This document shows, piece by piece, positions 57,100 to 64,000 of a DNA stretch of 64,000 bases (its first letter is position 1; each line of letters opens with the position of its first letter). The position numbers and the translations under genes are program-made. The DNA comes from DASYAN01 sp963727755 (GTDB taxonomy: Bacteria > Chloroflexota > Ktedonobacteria > Ktedonobacterales > Ktedonobacteraceae). The notes under the pieces are model-generated. The model saw nothing but the letters and a program-made list of their open reading frames with translations, ran no database searches and was not told where the DNA came from. The stretch is from positions 496,001 through 560,000 of the forward strand of contig CAVSHN010000008.1 in the NCBI GenBank assembly GCA_963727755.1, given 5' to 3'.

Positions 57100-57259
57100 T
57101 CAAGCCATCAATAGATCGGGGTATTTCTCGGTTAGCAGGTCGTGCGCCTTGCGCAGTGCAACAACATAGTCTTTCATCTGGTAACGCCATAGTGCGCTCA
57201 AGGTTAGCCAATGCATGACTAAATTTTGCAAAAGCCTAAACTGGTCTAGCATCGCTCAT
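57100..57259 (-). pseudogene. Degenerate HEPN (HI0074-type) partner
   Basis: Remnant frame MSDARPV, then a TAG where W is expected, then AFAKFSHALANLERTM; after a shift or deletion it continues RYQMKDYVVALRKAHDLLTE and ends YPDLLMA. These match the start and end of HI0074-like substrate-binding HEPN proteins with the middle missing. It lies directly downstream of a frameshifted nucleotidyltransferase gene, its usual partner. Confidence 0.5.
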
Positions 57260-57260
57260 A

Positions 57261-57303
57261 GGGGTAGCGCTACGCAAGCTGTCAGCTTACGTAGCGCTAC
57301 CCC
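57261..57303. terminator. Perfect 14-bp hairpin between the dead MNT and HEPN genes
   Basis: GGGGTAGCGCTACG (57261-57274) pairs with CGTAGCGCTACCCC (57290-57303) around 15 bases. It contains the stop codon of the nucleotidyltransferase remnant. There is no T-run, so it may be a terminator, attenuator or repeat. Confidence 0.5.
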
Positions 57304-57621
57304 TCATACAGTGTCAGCCCTTCTTCCACGATGCTTTGTTGTAATAGCAGATCAGCATGCTCAAACTGCACTAGGCCGATTTTGAGGAGAGTAGGCACTC
57401 GATCGTCTTCCACATCTGCTAAGCGACAGATGTCTAGCCATTCCCTGCGATCTTTGACACCGACCACTGCCATATCAATGTCAGAAAAAAGTGGTATGTG
57501 TGCCCTTTGCTCGTGGACCGAAAAGAATGACTTTCTGCACGCTTGGGAATGTACTGATGTACTCCACCAGCTTGTTAATAGCCGGATGGAAGGTGTTGCT
57601 CTTCTGCGATGTATTCATCAT
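57297..57621 (-). pseudogene. MNT nucleotidyltransferase, frameshifted
   Basis: 107 residues in two frames. MMNTSQKSNTFHPAINKLVE and VILFGPRAKGTHTTF precede the break; SDIDMAVVGVKDRREWLDIC (metal-binding DxD) and LLLQQSIVEEGLTLYEG follow. One extra base in the A6 run at 57485-57490 explains it. The GS of the catalytic motif is GP (FGPRAKG), so activity was probably reduced already. SD AAAGGGA precedes ATG 57621. Confidence 0.7.
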
Positions 57622-57722
57622 GAGAAAATCCCTTTCGTATATCATATCACACTTCTTCTGTTATAGGAATGCTATGCAGGTCAGGTCATCACTTTGTGGA
57701 TTAGCAGCCATTTCTTTTCTCC

Positions 57723-58076
57723 TTACTGTTCTCTAGAAGAGTATTCCTGAATAAGCTGTTCTATCTGCTTCTTAAGTATCGGCAATGCGTTTACTACTGT
57801 ATCCCAAATTCTATTAAAATTTATGCCAAAATACTGATGAATGACAACATCCCTCAAACCTGCCATTTCTTTCCATGGAACATCTGAATGCTTCTTCCTG
57901 AATTCGTCGGGAAGGTTTTTCGTTGCCTCTCCGATAATTTCAAGTCTTCTGACAACAAGGTCTTGCTTCTCTACAGATGTATGAAAATACTCTTCTGTTA
58001 CCCCTTGCACATACATCTCTATGAGATTAATCGATTCCAAAATGCGCGTGAGAAAAACGATTGGCTCTTTTTTCAT
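57723..58076 (-). CDS. hepT: HepT-type HEPN toxin (RNase)
   Basis: 117 residues, DUF86/HepT family. The catalytic signature is GLRDVVIHQYFGI, matching the R-x4-H-x-Y motif in which the Tyr is the AMPylation target of MntA (established for Shewanella HepT/MntA). Supporting segments are IIGEATKNLPDEFRKKH and a long C-terminal helix. It overlaps the upstream DUF433-MNT gene by 4 bp, the standard antitoxin-toxin coupling. Confidence 0.87.
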   Translation of the reverse strand: MKKEPIVFLTRILESINLIEMYVQGVTEEYFHTSVEKQDLVVRRLEIIGEATKNLPDEFRKKHSDVPWKEMAGLRDVVIHQYFGINFNRIWDTVVNALPILKKQIEQLIQEYSSREQ

Positions 58077-58585
58077 AAAATTGGATACTGCGATGCTAGA
58101 ATAGAGTCCTTCAAAAGTGGATGAATTCCCCCATACTCAACTACATCGACCTTCCTATGCAATATTTCCTCAATAGCTTGTTTTATCCCAATCAAATCAA
58201 AAAGCGTTTTGCCCCTAGGAAGATCAACAAGAACATCAATATCACTATTTTCGTTGTTATCTCCCCTTACATATGATCCAAAAAGTGCGGCTTTTTTCAC
58301 TTCTGCCTGTTCAAGTACTGGTAGTATTTTTTGTACTATTTGTTCCAAAGTTAGCTGTTCCATTACACCTTCGCTGTACTCATTACGAATACTTTCACGT
58401 GCAAAGTTGAGTACCGCAACAATTTGCTCGCGTGTTAGTTGGGGATACTCATCAAGCAATTTCTCAATGGTATAGCCTAGAGCAAGCTGTTCAAGGACGA
58501 AATCCACACTGATGTATGTGCCTGCAATACAAGGCTTACCAGATGCGATGTTGGGATCAATACTAATATACTGGTTATCAATCAT
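58073..58585 (-). CDS. DUF433-MntA fusion (antitoxin nucleotidyltransferase)
   Basis: About 170 residues from ATG 58585 preceded by GAGGAGG. Residues 1-70 are a DUF433 helix-turn-helix (ISIDPNIASGKPCIAGTYIS, then LEQLALGYTIEKLLDEYPQL), seen in VapB-like antitoxins. Residues 85 onward are an MNT domain, AALFGSYVRGDNNENSDID with GS and D-x-D, then VDLPRGKTLFDLIGI. Fusing a DNA-binding-like domain to the AMPylating enzyme would give one protein that represses the operon and inactivates HepT. Fusion is seen directly; function is inferred. Confidence 0.83.
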   Translation of the reverse strand: MIDNQYISIDPNIASGKPCIAGTYISVDFVLEQLALGYTIEKLLDEYPQLTREQIVAVLNFARESIRNEYSEGVMEQLTLEQIVQKILPVLEQAEVKKAALFGSYVRGDNNENSDIDVLVDLPRGKTLFDLIGIKQAIEEILHRKVDVVEYGGIHPLLKDSILASQYPIL

Positions 58586-58649
58586 AATGAGCACCTCCTC
58601 ATCTAAATGATTACACTATCGAATCATAACATGTCAATCATTCCTGTCC

Positions 58650-61197
58650 TTACTTCTTTCCACCAAGATCGCGTGCAACAGAAACCACGCCTTTGATTCT
58701 CTCCAAGCGCATGAATAGGCGATGTAATACCTCTAGCTCAGTAATCTGTACCGTCATAGTCACAATGGCAGTATCCCGATTGGCCCGACTACTGATCGAG
58801 AGCAAATCAGTTCCAATGTCACCAATGACAATCTTAATATCCCGTACCAGGTTTTTCTCGTTTCGCGCAACAACTACAATAGATGCAAGATAGTGCTGTT
58901 GACTTATTCCCGACCAATCTACATTAATTAGCCGTTCACCATCCTGAGTCCGAATATGAGTTATATTATGACAATCCGCACGGTGGACAGATTACCCCCT
59001 TGCCACGACTGACAAAACCAACAATGGCATCACCCGGCAAAGGACAACAACAACCCGCCAGCTTAGATAAAAGACCACTGACTCCAGCCACCTCCAACTG
59101 AGCTGTAGCCACTTTAGTGGTGACGGCAGGGAGTGGACGAGTGTCTTGATCTTCCTTCAGTTCTCTTGTTTCTTTCCCTTCGCGCTGCTGCCAGTATACA
59201 AGGAGTTTCACAACAACAGGATGAGGACGCATATCATCTGAACCAAGACTTGCCAGGATGTCCTCAAATGACTCGAGATGGAATTCGCTACAGAGCATAT
59301 TCTCGGCATCTTCCGTGATAGCCTCTACACCACGAGGGCCCACAGCCTTGAGTTCACGATCTAACCGTTCACTCCCAATTTGGATATTTATAGGCCGTTC
59401 GTGAAGCTTAATGTAGCGCCGAATTTTGCTCTTGGCTGTAGCCGTACGGGCAAGACTCAGCCAATCCCGCGTCGGATGTGCCGTACGATTGGTGACGATA
59501 TCAACAATTTCTCCGCTCTTCAATTCGTAATCAAGTGGCACCATACGCGCCACCAACCGCCCTCGATCCTCGCCTTCTTCTATCGTCGGTGTAATAATAC
59601 GCGCACCAGCACATTTCTCACCAATTCCAGAATGAATGCGATAGGCAAAGTCAAGCGGAGTTCAGCCAACTGGTAGATCTTTCACTTCGCCTTTCGGCGT
59701 GAAGACAAAGATCTGCTCCTCAAAAGCATCATCCTTGCTGCCCACATCAACCAATTCGCTCTCGCTCGTATTGGCAGTACGCAGATCTTGCTGCCACTTG
59801 GCAAGTTGCCGCAACCAACCTAGTAACTCTCTCGCAGAGGCAGAAGCAGAGTCACCAACATCTTTGTAATGCCAGTGCATAGCAACACCATACTCTGCCA
59901 TTTCGTGCATGGCATGAGTACGAACCTGAATTTCTACAAGTTGGTCATCCAGACAGAAAACAGTTGTGTGTAGAGCACTATACCCATTGGGTTTAGGATT
60001 GGCAATAAAATCTTTGATACGCCCATCCTTTGGCTTCCATAGGCTATGCACATGACTCAACACAACATAGCAATCAGTCGTCGTATCAACCAGGATACGA
60101 AAAGCGATCAGATCATGAATCTTGCTGATATCAGCCGCCGCCTTGAGCTGTTCAAAATCCTCAACCTCACTAATTTCGCGTGCAATTTTTCGATAGAAAC
60201 TATAAGCATGTTTCACACGCCCAGAAACTTCCGCTTTGACTCCGATCGCAGCCATCTCTGAGCGCAAGAGACCACAGACATGCTCAACATACGACCTCCA
60301 CTGCTTACTCTCTTCCTCGATGATATCGCGCACCCAGTTATACTTCTCGGGCTCTAGAACCTCAAAGGCTAGGTCCTCCAGCTCACACTCTACGCGTGAC
60401 ATACCCAGCCGTCCCGCCAGTGGAGCATAAATCTCTCGTGCTCCCTGCGCTGTGACAAGCACCTGTTGCTGATCACTTGGATATATTTTTTCACGTATAA
60501 GGCGCATAGTATACAAGCGATATGCAAGTTTGAGGAGCACAACTCTGGGGTCATCCGCCATTGCTACAAACATCTTGCGAACAGCCTCGGCTTGTTGGCG
60601 ACGCATTGCCTCCCGTACACGCGGCTTTTTACTTTCCACATTTGAGGCTATGCCAGCATCATTTTGCTCATTATAAATCTTCTTATGGCTTGCAGCTTGC
60701 ATATTCTTAATCGTCGCCATTGCACCAGTTGCTGCATTTTGCTTTTTACGTTCCAAAATATTGAGCCGAGCCATACTGTCAATCACACGTGCGGTAGCTC
60801 TTCCCAAGACACGCTCGACCTGCTCAATAGTCAAAAGTTCAGCATCTACCGCTTCAAAGATCAAGCCAGCAGAAATACCTATTGCATCGACATGCATCAT
60901 TTGAGCTAGAATGGTTGTGACGGCCAGAGCACGTTCCACGCGAGGCAGGAGATGCATCTCTTCTACGCCCTGGCGACAGCTATCTAGCGATAACCGAAAA
61001 GCCGCAACTACCATATCTACCTCCTGGACATTCATGTATGGGGATACCAAGTCCAGGAGTTGCTCCATTGCACTCTGGTAAGGATCTTCTGTGATGTGTT
61101 GTTCTATCGATCTATCATCTATCATAGACTTTTTGGCTATGAAAAGGTATACCACCTCAAGGAGAGAACAGTTGACCTGTAAGGCCACCTCCAACAT
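58650..61197 (-). pseudogene. Second RelA/SpoT homologue, hydrolase-dead and interrupted
   Basis: About 820 codons. The HD region is degenerate: the HD pair is replaced (LIFEAVDAELLT) and KLADRLHNMRT reads KLAYRLYTMRL. The synthetase retains IHDLIAFRILVDT, IKDFIANPKPNGYSALHTTV and LVEIQVRTHAMHEMAEYGVA. A TGA (59662-59664) replaces the Ser codon in PVGSTPLD, then TGS and a CCCPLPGDAIVGFVSRGKG zinc-finger segment follow, and a +1 (58985-58986) shifts the last ACT-like domain (CHNITHIRTQDGERLINVDW) out of frame. The start may be at 61125. It lies 145 bp downstream of a full-length RSH gene, a tandem duplicate. Confidence 0.88.
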
Positions 61198-61341
61198 ACA
61201 AATACAACGACTCTAAAGGATCTTGTTCAAGGCCTAAAGATTGCACAGCAACCAAAAATACATACGCCTACTTAGTATACGTTTCAAATCGGCTCTTGTT
61301 AGATCTAACTGACTCACCAGTAGGAAAAATGGGGACTCATT

Positions 61342-63795
61342 CTATTTGCTCGAAGCGCGTCCAACATCAAGCACCCCTTTCACCTGGCGTAAACGACCTT
61401 GGATGCGCTCGATTTGATCAAGAACTCCAGATTCAGAGGGAATCTCCAGGGTAGCTGTGATCACCGCTTTTTGGGTTGTAGTATTACTCGTCGAAGTTAC
61501 TGATGTCATATTTACGCCAGCATCAGCCACAACCGATGCCACATCACGCAATAAACCTGCACGATCATAGGCTATAATACTGATCGGAGCAAGATAATAC
61601 TCCGGCTGGATTTGTAACCAGTTAATCTCTACCAGGGCATGCGTATTACCTCGATTGCGATGTAGCTTTTGACAGCCATTGCGATGCACAACCATCCCAC
61701 GATCGGGAGTGAGAAAACCTACAATCTCATCCCCAGGGAGAGGGCAACAGCATTGCGCTAGATGAACCAGGATAGTACTCTCACCATCTTTTTTATACAG
61801 GTTGCGCTCACTCCTCTTCACCCTATCCTTCTTATCTTCCTGTGTGCCCTGCTCAGTGCCAAATCGCTTAGGTAAAAGAGGCAATAAATGCTCCAGAACG
61901 GGCTCAACCTGGAGTTCCTCACGACCTAGCGCTAGATAAATATCTTCAACGGTTGCATATTTTTTGAAGATTGAGTCGGCAGCAATCTCTTCAGAGCACA
62001 AGCCAACAAGCAACTCCTCAACCATTTCATTAACACCTTCAGTCCCGGAAGCTTTTAGTGCCAGGGATAGCAGCTCACGACCCAGTTGGACATTAATCTG
62101 ATGCTCATACGTTTTTAGATAGCGCCAAATCTTGGTGCGTGCCGCAGCCGTACGCGCGAATGAGAGCCAGTCTCGTGTTGGATGAACCTCGCGATTGATA
62201 ATGATATCAACAATCTCCCCGCCTTTCAGCTTATAATCAAGCGGCACCAAACGCGTCACCAGACGACCACTGTCATCCATGTTTGAGATAATGCGTGCGC
62301 CCGCACAATGATCACCAAGGTCTGTATGAATGCGATAGGCCATATCCAGAGGAGTCGAGCCAACTGGCAGATCTTTCACTTCGCCTTTTGGTGTGAAGAC
62401 AAAGATCTGCTCCTGGAAAATATCTCCTTTGACCGCTTCCACAAATTCGTCAGCCCCCTCCTGGGGTAAGGAACGCTGCCACTCACGCAACTGCTCAATC
62501 CAAGTAACCATCTCCCGATATGATAAACGCCAACTCGCTGGAACAATCTCCTCATCGGGCAATTCTTCTTCTTCCTGCCCCATACGATCCTTCAGGTACC
62601 AGTAACTAGCAATGCCATAGTCAGCTGTACGCTCCATATCATGGGTGCGAATTTGAATCTCAGCTAAGCAATTATCCAGGCAAAAGACCGTTGTATGCAA
62701 TGATTGATAACCGTTGACCTTGGGAATGGCAATAAAATCCTTGATACAACCATCTTTAGGACGCCAGAGCGCATGGATATGCCCCAGAGCAAGATAGCAC
62801 TCATAGTCTGTATCGACAAGGATACGAAATGAGACCAGATCATGGATCTGACTAAGATCACTGCCATCTTGCGATGATGGCAGATCCTCCAGTTTCCGAT
62901 GAATACTAGCCAAATGTTTCTGCCAAGCCATGATCTCAGCATTAATACCCGCCCGCTTCATCTCTGTATGCAAGGTACGCTGAACTTCACGAATAAAAGG
63001 CAGACGCCTTTTCACTTCTTCTTCAATTTGACGAGCAAGACACTTATATTTCTCCGGTTCCAGATAACTGAAAGCAAGATCCTCCAGATCCGCCTGGACC
63101 AGGGACATCCCCAGACGACGCGCTAACGGAGCATAAATTTCGTTGGTTTCACGTGCCGTATTCTGTTGTTGGGCAGGAGACATCACTGCAAGCGTACGCA
63201 TATTATGCAAACGGTCAGCTAGCTTCAGGACTACCACACGTGGATCTTCTGCCATCGCTAACAACATTTTACGTACAGTCTCTATGCGCAAACGACGTTT
63301 ATCAACCAGTGAAGGGGGAGCAATTGGGCCATCTTGATCATCACCTGAAATTGGCTTATTGGATAAAGCTAGTGCATTGAACTTTGTGACACCATCTACA
63401 ATATTGGCTACAGCTAAACCAAATTGGTCACGCAGATCATCTACTGAATAGTGGGTATCTTCAACAACATCATGCAAGAGAGCAGCTACAATACCTTCCG
63501 CATCGATACGCATGGCCGCTAGCAGCAAAGCAACCTCTAGAGGATGCTGGATATAGGGCTCTCCAGAACGTCGCAGAGCACCTTTGTGAGCCAAGAAGGC
63601 AAGATCATAAGCACGTTTGATCTGCTCAATATCCTGCTCTGCAAGATATTGCCTCGTTTCTGACAGCAAATCCTCTAAAGTCAGTTGAGAGGGCGTATCC
63701 CCTACTCCCAGATTCGTTGTTGTCCCGACTAGAGGTAACACTGCCTGAAACCGCTCGGCATTATCAACAACCTTATCAAAGTTGGTAGCCATCAT
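61342..63795 (-). CDS. RelA/SpoT bifunctional (p)ppGpp synthetase/hydrolase
   Basis: 817 residues. Hydrolase HD domain intact: KGALRRSGEPYIQHPLEVAL, VAALLHDVVEDTHYSVDDL and LKLADRLHNMRTL. The synthetase has IHDLVSFRILVDTDYECYL, CIKDFIAIPKVNGYQSLHTT and AEIQIRTHDMERTADYGIA; the RFKD loop reads CIKD. TGS (FVFTPKGEVKDLPVGSTPLD), a CCCPLPGDEIVGFLTPDRG zinc-finger domain and a C-terminal ACT domain (APISIIAYDRAGLLRDVASV) follow. It controls the stringent response by making and removing (p)ppGpp. The two ATGs at 63795 and 63792 are equivalent choices. Confidence 0.95.
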   Translation of the reverse strand: MMATNFDKVVDNAERFQAVLPLVGTTTNLGVGDTPSQLTLEDLLSETRQYLAEQDIEQIKRAYDLAFLAHKGALRRSGEPYIQHPLEVALLLAAMRIDAEGIVAALLHDVVEDTHYSVDDLRDQFGLAVANIVDGVTKFNALALSNKPISGDDQDGPIAPPSLVDKRRLRIETVRKMLLAMAEDPRVVVLKLADRLHNMRTLAVMSPAQQQNTARETNEIYAPLARRLGMSLVQADLEDLAFSYLEPEKYKCLARQIEEEVKRRLPFIREVQRTLHTEMKRAGINAEIMAWQKHLASIHRKLEDLPSSQDGSDLSQIHDLVSFRILVDTDYECYLALGHIHALWRPKDGCIKDFIAIPKVNGYQSLHTTVFCLDNCLAEIQIRTHDMERTADYGIASYWYLKDRMGQEEEELPDEEIVPASWRLSYREMVTWIEQLREWQRSLPQEGADEFVEAVKGDIFQEQIFVFTPKGEVKDLPVGSTPLDMAYRIHTDLGDHCAGARIISNMDDSGRLVTRLVPLDYKLKGGEIVDIIINREVHPTRDWLSFARTAAARTKIWRYLKTYEHQINVQLGRELLSLALKASGTEGVNEMVEELLVGLCSEEIAADSIFKKYATVEDIYLALGREELQVEPVLEHLLPLLPKRFGTEQGTQEDKKDRVKRSERNLYKKDGESTILVHLAQCCCPLPGDEIVGFLTPDRGMVVHRNGCQKLHRNRGNTHALVEINWLQIQPEYYLAPISIIAYDRAGLLRDVASVVADAGVNMTSVTSTSNTTTQKAVITATLEIPSESGVLDQIERIQGRLRQVKGVLDVGRASSK

Positions 63796-63956
63796 CTATA
63801 ACCTGCTGCTCCACTTTCCTGGGCCGAGTCTGGTCAGTGACACTCTACCTCAAATTATACAACAACGAGCACTCAGAATATGTCTATAAGAAAGGCCATT
63901 TATAGTCTACACAAAATAGACGAATAATGCAAAACAAATGTTACAGTTAACGACCC

Positions 63957-63986
63957 AAAAAGCCCCGTCCATCTATGGCGGGGACT
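63957..63986 (-). terminator. Terminator of a minus-strand gene beyond the right edge
   Basis: On the minus strand AGTCCCCG..CGGGGCT forms a hairpin followed by TTTTT (63961-63957). The gene it serves would lie to the right of base 64000. Confidence 0.65.
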
Positions 63987-64000
63987 GTCAAGACTGCCTT

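Overview
The window looks like a chromosomal segment from a Ktedonobacteria-type member of the Chloroflexota. The signs are WD40-fused and membrane-anchored Ser/Thr kinases, FtsA-like and baseplate-J-like membrane proteins, tandem RelA/SpoT proteins, IS605/IS607-group debris, a Gram-positive style T-box in front of glyS, a SAM-I riboswitch in front of metX, and a moderate G+C content. The taxonomic call is inference from gene content. No rRNA or tRNA gene was recognised.

Layout. 0-5 kb (minus): a methionine operon metX-metY-aspartokinase behind a consensus promoter, SAM-I riboswitch and terminator, preceded by a FemAB-like transferase and a decayed tnpB tail. 5.5-8.5 kb: two TrkA/KTN proteins and an IS607-type element (serine recombinase plus TnpB). 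8.6-19.6 kb: AI-2E/PerM transporter, two Ser/Thr kinase genes (one pseudokinase-like, one with WD40 repeats broken by a 141-bp IS50-like MITE), an EEP phosphatase, glyS with T-box, BrnT/BrnA and an orphan Phd antitoxin. 19.9-26.3 kb: MNT/HEPN pair, membrane proteins, a helical orphan, a P-loop kinase and a structured RNA-like repeat. 26.4-38 kb: alaS, FtsA-like, baseplate-J-like membrane protein, ruvX, mltG, uppP, fmt (envelope and translation genes). 38-53.6 kb: STAND-TPR ATPase, M16 protease-like protein, glnA, DUF4388 protein, rsmD, FtsH-like protease, GlsB-like protein and two PMT-type glycosyltransferases. 53.7-64 kb: J-domain protein, dut, a second copy of the structured RNA-like repeat, a primary-type sigma factor, a toxin-antitoxin cluster (one dead HEPN/MNT pair and one HepT with a DUF433-MNT fusion) and two tandem RelA/SpoT genes, the downstream one degenerate.

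Two themes stand out. First, a pair of about 260-nt loci (25.9-26.2 kb plus strand, 54.66-54.95 kb minus strand) share an almost invariant 85-nt core and several hairpins whose sequences differ but whose pairing is kept. They look like stand-alone HEARO/omega-RNA-type RNAs without an adjacent nuclease gene. Second, at least thirteen otherwise well-conserved genes carry single-base indels, almost all +1 in short mononucleotide runs. This points to assembly error, widespread decay, or much less likely recoding. Coordinates of frameshifted genes span the reconstructed gene.
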